Source: Draconibacterium mangrovi
GTDB taxonomy: Bacteria > Bacteroidota > Bacteroidia > Bacteroidales > Prolixibacteraceae
Length of the DNA stretch: 64,000 nucleotides
Assembly: GCF_010586825.1 (NCBI RefSeq)
Contig: NZ_JAAAGB010000001.1
Location: forward strand, 310,001-374,000
Direction: 5' to 3'
The notes beneath the pieces were generated by a model. That model did no database searches and was not told the origin of the DNA. It worked only from the letters and a program-made list of their open reading frames with translations. The position numbers were made by a program, and so were the translations under genes. Shown piece by piece: positions 11,386-21,014 of this stretch (its first letter is position 1; the number at the start of each line of letters is the position of its first letter).

Positions 11386-13005
11386 TTATTTTTCTATTAT
11401 TATTGTTTTTACACTTTTCGACTCAACATCAATAACTATAGAATCCTCTTCTTTAGTTAGTTCTTCAAATCGTCTGTTATCATCAACTGTTGAAGTATAA
11501 GAGATTATAGTCCCACTATTGGAAGGAAAATTGATATTGACATTAGATATTGCGTAGTCCTCCGAATTTGATAAAACCAGAACATATTGAGTTGCACCTT
11601 TAAAGGCTGTCGCTTGAAATTTTGAAGAACTGTTAATTAGGTTTGTTTCAATGCGAACGAAGCCGGGGCGAATATATTTTGAAAAATGAGAAATTGCATA
11701 ACCTCTTTTTAGAACCGTTCCCCGATCAGTTCCTCGCTCTCCATCCCCTAAAAATGAATAATAACGCCTGATGTACCACCAAATATAGGCATTCCAGTTA
11801 CACTTTAATCCCTGTTGAATTTCATCGACCATTTCCATTGATTCATTCCAGATAATTGATTTTTTTGTTGTAGACGTCCAATTTAATGGAGTATTCCCAC
11901 TGTCTAGGTTCAATAAATGTTCGGTCATCCAGACTTCTTTATCTTTATCTTCAGCTAAAGGATAATTTGCAATTACACATCCGTAAATATGTCCACCTAT
12001 TATGTTCAGATTATTGACAGCTATAGGATCGTTTAATATTTGATCGGTATAATTTTGTTTAAAATTGAAACATTCAGCTGCAAGTACCTTAGCCCCTGTT
12101 ATTTCTCCGGCATAATTTTTTACCAAATCCAACATTTCTTCAGATGTATATTCGCATCCTTCATAACTAACCTCCAAATCGGGTTCGTTCTGCAATGAAA
12201 CGACATCAATGACAGCATTATTCTTTTTCATATATTGAATAAATTCATTGATGTAGGTTATGAAATCACCGTAATGTTCTTTAAGAAGATATCCTCCCCC
12301 GACTATACTATTATTACTTTTCCATTGAGCAGGAGGCGACCATGGAGTGGCAAGAACGATAACGTTTTTTGAGTTTGCGTATTTTATGGTATTAACCAGT
12401 CCCGGCCATTCATTTTTGTTAGAAGGTAGGCGAATTCTAAATATCGAAAAACCCAATGAATTTCCTTCGATATCAAGCGCTAAATCCATTTCACTTTCGT
12501 TTAAATAATCATTTCCCCAAATAGCATTGGCTCCGCCAAATCCGGTAATTGTTTGGAATGTTTCGGACGGATCAATTCTAAGGGATACGACTCGCTTCTC
12601 CTTAGCCTTTTGGGTAAAAATTACGGTATCAGATATTTCTCCATCAAGTGATTGGATGATAACCGGCTGTTTATTTAAATCATAATTGCTATTTGCATTG
12701 TAGTAAATTCTCACTTCTGTACTTTCATTTTCCTTTGTAGTTGAGCCACCGTAATCAGGTGATGCACTGCGAATATAATTAACACCTGAAATTGGTTCTC
12801 CTACCTTAATTTTCCAAAGCGTGTTGCTGGAAGTTACCCTAATTTTAGTAACTCCCCCATCTTCACTAAGATTAACTATTGAATTGTCGATTACTGAGAC
12901 ATATCGGTTTTTAGCAATTTCCTCTTCCTCTTTTCCGCAGGATAATAATATAAAAACAATAAGTGAGATTGCGAAAATATTAATTTGTAGCAATTTAATT
13001 CTCAT
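11386..13005 (-). CDS. GH30 family glycoside hydrolase lipoprotein, glucuronoxylanase-like (GH30_8-type)
   Basis: A 539-residue lipoprotein: hydrophobic leader then the lipobox LLSCG. A BACON-like Ig domain follows (about residues 38-135), then a (beta/alpha)8 GH30 catalytic domain opening with FQTITGFGGANAIWG. The predicted acid/base is Glu274 in SLQNEPD and the nucleophile Glu362 in WMTEHLLN. The segment WWYIRRYYSFLGDGE resembles the WWYIRR signature of GH30 subfamily 8 endoxylanases, where the arginine recognises methylglucuronic acid side chains. A C-terminal beta domain ends in a SVKTIIIEK strand. Likely a surface or periplasmic enzyme cutting glucuronoxylan. Family assignment is firm; subfamily and substrate are inferred from these motifs. 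Confidence 0.88.
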   Translation of the reverse strand: MRIKLLQINIFAISLIVFILLSCGKEEEEIAKNRYVSVIDNSIVNLSEDGGVTKIRVTSSNTLWKIKVGEPISGVNYIRSASPDYGGSTTKENESTEVRIYYNANSNYDLNKQPVIIQSLDGEISDTVIFTQKAKEKRVVSLRIDPSETFQTITGFGGANAIWGNDYLNESEMDLALDIEGNSLGFSIFRIRLPSNKNEWPGLVNTIKYANSKNVIVLATPWSPPAQWKSNNSIVGGGYLLKEHYGDFITYINEFIQYMKKNNAVIDVVSLQNEPDLEVSYEGCEYTSEEMLDLVKNYAGEITGAKVLAAECFNFKQNYTDQILNDPIAVNNLNIIGGHIYGCVIANYPLAEDKDKEVWMTEHLLNLDSGNTPLNWTSTTKKSIIWNESMEMVDEIQQGLKCNWNAYIWWYIRRYYSFLGDGERGTDRGTVLKRGYAISHFSKYIRPGFVRIETNLINSSSKFQATAFKGATQYVLVLSNSEDYAISNVNINFPSNSGTIISYTSTVDDNRRFEELTKEEDSIVIDVESKSVKTIIIEK

Positions 13006-13238
13006 TATAGAAATAACCTTTAATTTTCTTACTTACATTGAGGTTATCCAAACACGTTTTTTCTTTCTCGAAAAAGTAAAATACCGTTAATGATTAACTT
13101 CAATAAATAAGTCCTAGTATTAAAGTCCAAATGTAAGTGCAAAGAGTTAGAGAAGATTATCAGAGAGTAACAAAGAGCTTTGCCTGCGTAACATGTGCTC
13201 AAGTATTCCATTTTCGATTCTAAAAACCGAGCAAATCT

Positions 13239-16200
13239 TTACTTCTTATTCTTCTTTATATATTGGGTAGGTGTACATTTATAATATTTCGAAAAAGCAT
13301 TGGAAAAATTTGAAGCTTCGGAAAAACCAACTTTATAAGCAATTTCAGAGACTTGCATATTAGTGGATACAAGTAGTTGTGCCGCTTTATTCATCTTAAT
13401 TGTTCTGATATAATTATAAACGGTTTGGTTGGTTAGTGCAGCTACTTTCCTATATAATTGCATTTTACTCATTGCCATTTCTGAAGCTAGTAAACTTGGA
13501 TTGAAATTTAAATTATTCATATTCTTGTTAATTGCCTCATTAACCTTTTCAATAAAAATCTCATCTGTTTTATTTGTCGCGATTTCCGAAAAGTCTAAAT
13601 TCTTATTCTCAGCAAACAATCTACGCAACTTTCTACGTTGATCAATTAAATTTGAAATCTTCGCCTGTAAAAGGGATATTTTAAATGGCTTGGTTATATA
13701 ATCATCTGCCCCTATTTCATAACTTTTCAGTTTAATATCATCAGCATATCGCGCAGTAAGCAATATGACGGGAATATGACTAGTTCGAATATCTGTTTTA
13801 AGCTGTTTGCACATTTCAATGCCATCAAGTTCTTCCATCATTACATCGCTTATAATAATATCCGGGATGTTTTCAATGGCAGTATTTAAGCCCTCTCTGC
13901 CATTACTTGCATTTAGAACAATGTAGTAATTTGAGAGCTCAGAAGAAATAAATTCTTTTAAGTCATTATCATCTTCAACCAATAAAACACTTGTTGATGT
14001 TTTTTCTATTTTGGCTGTTTGTACATTTCTATCAATAGTTTTAATGATTGCTAATTCAGGTGTTTTTGTTAAACTACCTTCTGGTTTTTCAGTTATAATT
14101 GGCAAAGTAATAGTAAAACACGTCCCCTTGCCTTCTTCACTCTGCACAGCAATAGTTCCACTTTGAATTTCTATTAATTCTTTGGTTAATGATAAGCCTA
14201 TACCGCTTCCGGCAATAGTAGCTGAGAGATTTTGTTTAACTTGATAATACGGCTTAAATATATCCTTAATTGAACTCTTTGGAATGCCATAACCTGTATC
14301 GGTGAAGCTAATTGAATAATACCTTTTTTTTGTTTCAGGCAAACCTTTAGGTTCTTCCAAATTAAACTGTACGTTCACCTCTCCAGAATCAGGGGTGTAT
14401 TTAAAAGCATTTGATAACAGATTTAAAATAACCTTTTCAAGCTTGTCGGCATCAAAATAACTGAGGATCGGTTGCTTAGGAACTTCATAGCTATATTTAA
14501 TATTCCGCTTTTCAGCGTGTGCTTCAAAATTTGCGAAAAGCCGTTTAGAAAATTCAATGATGTCGCCTTGTGATAGTTCTAACTTCAGATGACCTTCCTC
14601 CAGCTTTCTCATATCCAGCAATTGGTCAATTAACGACAAAAGACGTTGCACATTTTTATGAATTAAGCGGTAGTAGGAGGAAATTTTAGTCTGCTCAAGC
14701 TTTTTATTCATTAACGCGTCCAATGGCGAAGATATTAAAGTTAACGGGGTTCGTAATTCATGACTAATATTTGTATAAAATTGCAGCTTTAACATATCCA
14801 TTTCATGAATACGTTTTGCATTCATTTTCTCCATATTTAATTCATATTTCTTCCTTTCCTGATGAAGAAAAAAACGGTAACCCAACGAAATAATTATTAG
14901 AGTAAAGACGATATAGACTGCGTAGGCTATTTTACTTTTCCACAAAGGCGGTTTTATTGTAATAATCAGATTGATTTCGGACTGGTCCCTGCTGTTGCCA
15001 TCAACCTTTGTCCTTACTTTAAAAATGTAATCACCTGGCTGCAAACTGGTATATGTTTTCTTTCTTTGGCGATGTAGTTCATTCCATGAGCTTTCAAGTC
15101 CTTCTAAAATACATGTATATTGGATGTCTCTTTCATGAATATAGTTAAGCACGGCAAACTCTATTGTAATGTAATTTTCGTCGTGACTTAGTATGACTTC
15201 TTTTGTTTTACTGATATGAGTTATTAGCGGTGATTTTGAAGCCCCGATATTTGCCTCTTTATTAAACAGTTTAAAATTTGTAAATACAAGATTGTGATCA
15301 AATTCGGGCTGGTCAATTTCATTTGGATCAAAAATACTTATTCCCAGAGTGTTACCCAATATTAGTTTGTTATCAACCCAACAACTAGCTTTAAATAAGA
15401 AATCATTCGATAGAATTCCATCTTCGGTGTTATACATTTTAAATGTTTTTAAAACCGGGTTATATCTGCATACCCCGTCTGTTGTACCTAACCACAGTAT
15501 TCCTGACGAATCTTGTGATATGGAATTGACCCGCGAATCATGAAAACCATTTGATGAGTTAAATTCTTCATAAATACCGGTTTGCGGGTCTAACAAACAA
15601 ATACCCCCATCAAGCGAAGAAAACCAGATGCCGTTTTTATCATCGAGTAAAACATCCAGTATATTTTTATTTGCTATACTTCTTCCGCTAGTGGAGAAAA
15701 AGTCAGATGTGAAAATATAACCGGAATCTGTTGGTGTTATCTTACTGATACCTGCCTGTGATCCAGCCCAAACATTTCGTTCAGAATCTTCAGCTAAACT
15801 CATTATTACATTCTTTTGCAATGCAAATTCATCTTCTGAGTTGCTCAAGAAATTCTCAAATCCCTTAGGTTTCTCCTTATTGGTGTTTGGTTCCGAGTGT
15901 TTATATAAGCTCAATCCGTACCAGGTGCCAACCCAAATATTACTGTTTTTATCTTCCAACAGACACATAATGTAGTCGTTTAGTATTGAGTATTTTGGAA
16001 ATGGATTTGGGTGATACCTGTAGTTTATAATACTTATTGGATTTAAAGAAGAATCACCAAATGTCAATTTTATAATTCCGTCTCCCTCGGTTCCTAGCCA
16101 CAAACTACCATCGGAGTCTTCGGTTATTGCCTGAATAACACTGCCTATTGGCCTTCCATTTAAACTTAAAGGAACCTTATGAACTCTTCCGTTTAATTTT

Positions 16201-17336
16201 CTAGCACAATAGAGTCCTTGCCCAACTGTGCCCAGCCAAATTTTATCATCTTTGCCCTTATAGATTGATCGAATACCGATAGTCGAGTTGTGTTCATCTG
16301 GTATGGAATAGTTTGTGAATAAATTTTCTTTTACACTAACCAGTACCAATCCTTTTTCGGTACAAAACCAGATGCTTCCGTCTTTTGCTTCATAAATTCT
16401 ATAAACAACATTTGAATTCAGGCTTCTATACGCCTCATCTTTATTACTTAACAGTATTGCCTCCGTTTTTTGGTTTAAAGAATCCATTAAAAGTACGCCC
16501 AAGTTGGATATACTCACCCAATACCTATTCTTGCTGTCTTTAAATAAATATTTTAACTTCGAATCGACAAGCCCTGAACTAAAACTATCACTACCAAACT
16601 GTTCATCTCGCGTATCAAATATTTTCAGTCCATCATCAAATTTACTTACAAGAATATTCTCTTTATCAGCCCAAATTGATGAATTAGCTCCAGTCAACTC
16701 GAATCTTTTAATTGAATCATTAACGGGGCTGTAAGAGCATAGTTCTGAAAATGTTAAAAACCATAAATCCTGATTTCTATTTTCGATTATTTCAAGAATA
16801 TTGTTCGATTTAATGTTTGTGTTTAAAACATTAAACCATTTTTCAAATTTGAATTTTATTTTCCCTTCATCATAACCTGAAAGTTTAATATTCATTAATC
16901 CCATATCTGAACCAATCCAGAAACTGATACTGTCTTCTTTGTAAAGACTTTGAACCTGAATATTGGATAATGAAATCTCAGAGTTGCAGTTTACGGTATC
17001 AAATATTTCCTTATATGTATTCAATAGGAATAAACCGTTTTTTGTGCCAACCATAAGGTTTCCCGGTGCAATTTCGATTATTGCATTTACAGGGACTTGA
17101 GGAAATCCTGAATTATTTTTGAGGGTAAACCTTTTGAATGAATTCTGATCGAACTTACACAATCCGTTAATCATACCAAACCAAATAACACCTTGAGAAT
17201 CTTGTGTCACGCAGTTGACCCTTCCCTTTGTAAAACCATATTCAGCATTTAGATCACGGATTACAATCGTTTTATCGCCTGCCACAGTTTTTTGTATGAA
17301 TGAGGTAAAAAAAAATATTACAACAAAATATTTCAT
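13239..17336 (-). CDS. Hybrid two-component system sensor/regulator (HTCS), third of three
   Basis: A 1365-residue HTCS: signal peptide, Reg_prop propellers to about residue 690, Y_Y_Y domain (about 710-800), membrane helix (IAYAVYIVFTLIIISLGY), HisKA with His859 in SHELRTPLTL, HATPase_c, receiver with Asp1164, and AraC-type HTH. The residue after the DVMM receiver motif is Glu instead of the usual Pro (SDVMMEELDG), a mild departure. It lies 233 bp upstream of the GH30 gene on the same strand and diverges from the GH43 gene across a 399-bp region, so it may control one or both (inference). Confidence 0.95.
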   Translation of the reverse strand: MKYFVVIFFFTSFIQKTVAGDKTIVIRDLNAEYGFTKGRVNCVTQDSQGVIWFGMINGLCKFDQNSFKRFTLKNNSGFPQVPVNAIIEIAPGNLMVGTKNGLFLLNTYKEIFDTVNCNSEISLSNIQVQSLYKEDSISFWIGSDMGLMNIKLSGYDEGKIKFKFEKWFNVLNTNIKSNNILEIIENRNQDLWFLTFSELCSYSPVNDSIKRFELTGANSSIWADKENILVSKFDDGLKIFDTRDEQFGSDSFSSGLVDSKLKYLFKDSKNRYWVSISNLGVLLMDSLNQKTEAILLSNKDEAYRSLNSNVVYRIYEAKDGSIWFCTEKGLVLVSVKENLFTNYSIPDEHNSTIGIRSIYKGKDDKIWLGTVGQGLYCARKLNGRVHKVPLSLNGRPIGSVIQAITEDSDGSLWLGTEGDGIIKLTFGDSSLNPISIINYRYHPNPFPKYSILNDYIMCLLEDKNSNIWVGTWYGLSLYKHSEPNTNKEKPKGFENFLSNSEDEFALQKNVIMSLAEDSERNVWAGSQAGISKITPTDSGYIFTSDFFSTSGRSIANKNILDVLLDDKNGIWFSSLDGGICLLDPQTGIYEEFNSSNGFHDSRVNSISQDSSGILWLGTTDGVCRYNPVLKTFKMYNTEDGILSNDFLFKASCWVDNKLILGNTLGISIFDPNEIDQPEFDHNLVFTNFKLFNKEANIGASKSPLITHISKTKEVILSHDENYITIEFAVLNYIHERDIQYTCILEGLESSWNELHRQRKKTYTSLQPGDYIFKVRTKVDGNSRDQSEINLIITIKPPLWKSKIAYAVYIVFTLIIISLGYRFFLHQERKKYELNMEKMNAKRIHEMDMLKLQFYTNISHELRTPLTLISSPLDALMNKKLEQTKISSYYRLIHKNVQRLLSLIDQLLDMRKLEEGHLKLELSQGDIIEFSKRLFANFEAHAEKRNIKYSYEVPKQPILSYFDADKLEKVILNLLSNAFKYTPDSGEVNVQFNLEEPKGLPETKKRYYSISFTDTGYGIPKSSIKDIFKPYYQVKQNLSATIAGSGIGLSLTKELIEIQSGTIAVQSEEGKGTCFTITLPIITEKPEGSLTKTPELAIIKTIDRNVQTAKIEKTSTSVLLVEDDNDLKEFISSELSNYYIVLNASNGREGLNTAIENIPDIIISDVMMEELDGIEMCKQLKTDIRTSHIPVILLTARYADDIKLKSYEIGADDYITKPFKISLLQAKISNLIDQRRKLRRLFAENKNLDFSEIATNKTDEIFIEKVNEAINKNMNNLNFNPSLLASEMAMSKMQLYRKVAALTNQTVYNYIRTIKMNKAAQLLVSTNMQVSEIAYKVGFSEASNFSNAFSKYYKCTPTQYIKKNKK

Positions 17337-17735
17337 TAACGAAAAGATTCAGTTTGTGTATAACGATTTAATGGAAATGGTATTTTAAATCCAACTATTC
17401 TAAAAAATCACTATTGATTTTTACTGCGATGAATTAAGAATTAATTGGACTTAGCAAAGATATTAAATAATACTTGTATGTGTTAAAAACTAAAAAATGA
17501 ATCAACTATATACACTGGCCATAATTTTTAACATCCCGATATTCAAACAAAATTACTTTAATAAAAAAGGAGACGATATAGGCAAAAAGCCGCTTAAACT
17601 CTAGACAATCTGACAAAGATGTTACCATGCCATAATTATTTTGGTACTCAAATATAAGCATTCAAGTGTTATAGAATTTAGCTTTGCCATCATCCGGATT
17701 TAAGAAATTATTAAAATTGAAAAACAGGATATATA
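17337..17735. promoter_or_regulatory. Divergent intergenic region between HTCS and GH43 genes
   Basis: These 399 AT-rich bases separate the minus-strand HTCS gene from the plus-strand GH43 gene and must hold both promoters. A purine-rich stretch (AAACAGGATATATA) precedes the GH43 ATG. I see no convincing TAnnTTTGC element, palindromic operator or coding remnant. Confidence 0.4.
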
Positions 17736-18728
17736 ATGATGAAGAAGGTACTACTACTGTTCGCTTTTATTTTTTTGGGAACACATATTTTTGCTCAAAA
17801 AAATCGATTTGAGAATCCAATTGCCGAACAACGTGCAGACCCTTGGATATATAAAGATATTGATGGCACCTATTATTTAATTGCGACTGTACCAGAGTAT
17901 GATCGCATTGTTATCAGAAAGTCGACAACAATAAATGGACTCAAAACCGCCAACGAAAAGGAAGTATGGCACAAACATGAAAAGGGCGAAATGTCATCAC
18001 ATATTTGGGCTCCGGAGTTACACAGAATAAATAACAAATGGTACATCTATTTTGCTGCTTCCACAGCAGAAGATGAATGGAACATTAGAATGTGGGTTCT
18101 CTCAAATTCATCCAAAGATCCATTACAAGGACATTGGAAGGAAGAAGGACGTATCGCAACAAAAAATGATTCTTTTTCTTTGGATGCCACAACATTTGAA
18201 CACAAGGGGACTCGTTACTTGGTTTGGGCTCAAAGTGTAAGAAGTTATGGTACAGGAATTATATTATCCGAAATGAGAGACCCCCTCACTTTAACCGGTC
18301 CCGAACTGATGCTCTCTATTCCAGAATATAGTTGGGAAAAAATGAAGTATAAAGTAAATGAGGGACCGGCAGTATTGAAAAAAAACGGAAGAATTTTTAT
18401 CTCCTATTCTGCAAGTGCAACAAATCACAATTATTGTATGGGCATGCTATGGATAGATGATAATGCCAACTTATTAGATAAACTGAATTGGCACAAATCT
18501 CCAGCACCCGTATTTTCTACAAATGCGGAAGTTGATCGGTTCGGTCCTGGACATAATTCATTTACAACTACTGAGAATGATAGCGAAGTAATTATGATCT
18601 ATCATTCGCGAGACTTTAAAGATATTGTAGGCCATGAACTAGGTGATCCGAATCGAGCAACCAGAGCCAGAGTGATAAGTTGGACAATAAATGGATTCCC
18701 AGATTTCATTCAAAACAAAGGCGATTAA
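17736..18728 (+). CDS. GH43 family glycoside hydrolase (arabinofuranosidase/xylosidase type)
   Basis: A 330-residue secreted enzyme with signal peptide ending near IFAQ and a single five-bladed propeller. The GH43 triad is visible: catalytic base Asp35 in RADPWIY, pKa-tuning Asp150 in SLDATTF, and general acid Glu209 in VNEGPAV. Other family blocks are SSHIWAPELH and FGPGHNSF, and the tail RARVISWTINGFPDF suits single-domain GH43s such as the GH43_26 exo-arabinofuranosidases. There is no accessory CBM. Beside a GH30 glucuronoxylanase-like gene it probably removes arabinose or xylose from xylan oligosaccharides (inference). It is the only gene of the locus on the plus strand. Confidence 0.85.
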   Translation: MMKKVLLLFAFIFLGTHIFAQKNRFENPIAEQRADPWIYKDIDGTYYLIATVPEYDRIVIRKSTTINGLKTANEKEVWHKHEKGEMSSHIWAPELHRINNKWYIYFAASTAEDEWNIRMWVLSNSSKDPLQGHWKEEGRIATKNDSFSLDATTFEHKGTRYLVWAQSVRSYGTGIILSEMRDPLTLTGPELMLSIPEYSWEKMKYKVNEGPAVLKKNGRIFISYSASATNHNYCMGMLWIDDNANLLDKLNWHKSPAPVFSTNAEVDRFGPGHNSFTTTENDSEVIMIYHSRDFKDIVGHELGDPNRATRARVISWTINGFPDFIQNKGD

Positions 18729-19137
18729 TTTTCATTCTTTTGAACAATATGGTTTTTATACAAAAAACTACAGAATTTATGTGAAAATTATTTATTCGCT
18801 CTTGGAAGCAAATTTTGCAGAAGCAATTATTATTTCTTTTTACGCAATAGTTTATTAAAAGAACAACAGCTCAACATGGGAATTCTAAACGATGGACAGA
18901 AATACCACCTATTGGTTGTAATAGTCAGGTAAGGACGATTATCGCCCAACTGTGAAATATCTCGAAGTAAAAACCAATACTTATAATATTACTGAATTGT
19001 TCTATATTGGTCGCTTACAAGTGTTCAAACATTAACTTTTTAAATCTTTTTTACAAAAATTCAATTCATCTTACGATTCCCTATTTCATTCTAAAGCAAT
19101 GAGAGTCTATATAGAAAATAAAACTACGATTCCCTAT
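18729..19137. other. Intergenic region between GH43 and recombinase genes
   Basis: 409 bases without an intact gene. Two short adjoining open stretches around 18876-19036 (one ending in LLVVIV, the next running YRPTVKYLEVKTNTYNITEL before a stop) may be a decayed gene end, but I recognise no family. The right edge contains the direct repeat listed separately. Confidence 0.4.
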
Positions 19138-19138
19138 T
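19072..19138. repeat. 14-bp direct repeat at the 3' end of the recombinase gene
   Basis: TACGATTCCCTATT occurs at 19072-19085 and again at 19125-19138, 53 bp apart. The second copy reaches the stop codon of the recombinase gene. Paired short repeats beside an integrase may be recombinase-binding or att-related sequences, which is inference. Confidence 0.5.
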
Positions 19139-20337
19139 CATAAAATTGCTTTCAACCTCTTCATATCATCCGAAATCTTTTTATCAACTATTCTTGCGTA
19201 AACCTGTGTTGTTCTTAAAGAATTATGCCCTAACATTTTTGATACAGTTTCTATCGGTATTCCATTTGAAAGTGTAACAGAGGTCGCAAAAGAATGCCTG
19301 GCAACGTGCATTGATAAGTTCTTTTTAATTCCACATATTGTTGCCAACTCTTTAAGGTAAGCATTCATTTTTTGGTTCGAACGAACTGGCAATAATAATC
19401 CTTGTGATTCATTCCAAGCATAATCTTTATATTTCCTCAGAATCTTTAAAGCATTGGGGAGTAAAGGAATACGACACCTGTTTTTTGTTTTGTTGCGATC
19501 GATAATAATCCAATCTTCACCGTCATCACCTTTATGAATGTGATGGTAGCTCAGTTTTGCAATGTCAGAATACGACAAACCCGTATAACATGCAAACACA
19601 AAAACATCCCGCACAATGGCAAGCCTATCAATCTGAATACGTTTCTTCTCAATTTTTTTAATTTCTTTTAGAGTAAGAAAATCCCGATTTGCATCACCTC
19701 TTTTTACTTTGAAGTTTTCATAAGGATTCCGAACAATTAAACCCCTTGAAACCGCATCATTTAAAACCTTCTTTACGTGTCTATGATATCCCCATACCGT
19801 GTTCGTACCAATATTGTGTTTAGATTTTAGGTAAATATCAAAAGCATTTAGAAAAGTATAATCAACTTTTTTGATCTCAATATCTTTCCGAAAATAAAAT
19901 TCCTTTACAAAATCCTTTAATCGCGTTAACGAAGTACGATAGTGTTTTAAAGTTCCTTTGGAATAGCCTTTCCCTAACTTTTTTTCAATTGATTCGATAA
20001 CTGATTCAAATAGTTCAATAAAATAATCCTTCGAACTGGCACCTGTTATTTTCTCTTTGATTGTATAGATATCAAAATCTTCACGACCTGCTTCCAACTG
20101 ATTATAGATATCATAAATTCTTGATACGAATTTCAACAAGCGATTATTAAGGATTCTAATTTCCTGCGAATTCCCGGCAATTTCCTGCCTTGATTTATCC
20201 CAACTATCTACATCCACTAAAATTGACGTTGACAACTCAATTCTTCGTCCATCCATCACGCAACGCGTATAAACAGGGCATTTACCGCTGTTTTTACTTT
20301 TTGATTTCTTTAACAGAAGACTAATTCTGATTCTCAT
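19138..20337 (-). CDS. Tyrosine recombinase/integrase of the Bacteroidota type
   Basis: A 399-residue tyrosine recombinase. Residues 1-100 form an arm-DNA-binding-type N-terminus (MRIRISLLLKK...), about 115-205 a SAM-like core-binding domain, and 220-399 the catalytic domain. Visible catalytic residues are His344 and Arg347 in HVARHSFAT, His371 in LGHNSLRTTQ, and nucleophile Tyr380. The first catalytic arginine position reads TGLSYSDI (Ser for Arg), a substitution also known from the IntDOT integrase of CTnDOT. The gene lies 286 bp from the 3' end of a tRNA-Lys gene, so it could mark an integrated island extending left. No conjugation or phage genes are visible. Confidence 0.93.
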   Translation of the reverse strand: MRIRISLLLKKSKSKNSGKCPVYTRCVMDGRRIELSTSILVDVDSWDKSRQEIAGNSQEIRILNNRLLKFVSRIYDIYNQLEAGREDFDIYTIKEKITGASSKDYFIELFESVIESIEKKLGKGYSKGTLKHYRTSLTRLKDFVKEFYFRKDIEIKKVDYTFLNAFDIYLKSKHNIGTNTVWGYHRHVKKVLNDAVSRGLIVRNPYENFKVKRGDANRDFLTLKEIKKIEKKRIQIDRLAIVRDVFVFACYTGLSYSDIAKLSYHHIHKGDDGEDWIIIDRNKTKNRCRIPLLPNALKILRKYKDYAWNESQGLLLPVRSNQKMNAYLKELATICGIKKNLSMHVARHSFATSVTLSNGIPIETVSKMLGHNSLRTTQVYARIVDKKISDDMKRLKAIL

Positions 20338-20361
20338 AACTCCTAAATTTTTAAGTTTTAG

Positions 20362-20511
20362 GGTCTCTTTAGGTCTCTTTTTGGATAAAATTACCTCAAA
20401 AAGTGCCGTCTCACAACAGCAAATGAGACCAATTCAGACCAATTTAAATTATGAATATCAGAGAGTTACGAAAAAGAGACCTATTTTTGAGCCAAAAATC
20501 GATGGGTCTCG
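20362..20511. repeat. Iterated GGTCTC motifs upstream of the recombinase
   Basis: GGTCTCTTT occurs at 20362-20370 and 20372-20380 in direct orientation and inverted as AAAGAGACC at 20473-20481. Related pieces are GAGACCAATT near 20425, CAGACCAATT near 20435 and GGGTCTCG near 20504. All lie within 175 bp upstream of the integrase start. They may be arm-type integrase sites or an operator (inference). Confidence 0.55.
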
Positions 20512-20566
20512 ATTTAGTCCCCTTTTTTTTGGTGTTTTTTGACTCACTTTGAATTACTGCAAAAGA

Positions 20567-20601
20567 AAAAAGCGCTGTAAATCAACGATTTAAGCGCTTT
20601 T
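20567..20601. terminator. Intrinsic terminator downstream of tRNA-Lys
   Basis: AAAAGCGCT-G-TAAATC / AAC loop / GATTTAAGCGCTTTT forms a nearly perfect 15-bp stem with one bulged G. It starts 22 bp past the tRNA 3' end and its A/T-rich flanks suit termination in either direction. Confidence 0.75.
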
Positions 20602-20622
20602 GATTCGGAATGATTTCCGACT

Positions 20623-20698
20623 TGGTGACTCAGCTGGGGCTCGAACCCAGGACCCCATCCTTAAAAGGGATGTGCTCTACCAACTGAGCTACTGAGTC
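20623..20698 (-). tRNA. tRNA-Lys (anticodon UUU)
   Basis: A 76-nt cloverleaf on the minus strand with CCA encoded. Acceptor arm GACTCAG pairs with CTGAGTC, the anticodon loop is CTTTTAA between CATCC and GGATG giving anticodon TTT, and the T arm contains GGTTCGAGC. The 3' end faces the tyrosine recombinase gene, the arrangement seen when integrases use a tRNA 3' end as attachment site. I could not find a second copy of the tRNA 3' end in the window. Confidence 0.97.
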
Positions 20699-20732
20699 AT
20701 CCTTATAGTACCTTTGTTTCTCAAAGGCGGGT

Positions 20733-20741
20733 GCAAAAGTA
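20733..20741 (-). promoter_or_regulatory. Promoter -7 element for tRNA-Lys
   Basis: Reading on the minus strand this is TACTTTTGC, an exact match to the Bacteroidota TAnnTTTGC -7 element, about 35 bp upstream of the tRNA 5' end. The rest of the 20699-21014 gap shows no gene. Confidence 0.65.
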
Positions 20742-21014
20742 ATCATTATTTTTTTTCACACAAATCACAAAGCTATTTTTTTCAAAAAAATTGAAATTTC
20801 GTCACTTCCGGCCAACAACACTTACCCGCACCACACATATTTTCGGCTCTCATTACAAGGGCTTTCCCCACGTTTACAACAACTTACAACACATTTAGTT
20901 TTAGGGCCGATTTTATTTCAGAAGATTTATTTGATGAGAAAAAATTTAAATATTAGTTTTGATTTTTCTTGAAAACTAAGTTTGAACAGAGCAACAACTT
21001 AATACCGCATCAAT

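Noticed and set aside
18876..19036. Short open stretches as a small gene
   Set aside because: Two pieces in different frames with an intervening stop and no family resemblance; kept only as a remark in the intergenic entry.
20531..20630. TGACTCA near 20540 as an att copy of the tRNA-Lys 3' end
   Set aside because: Only 7 bp match and the surrounding tRNA sequence is not repeated, so chance is likely.
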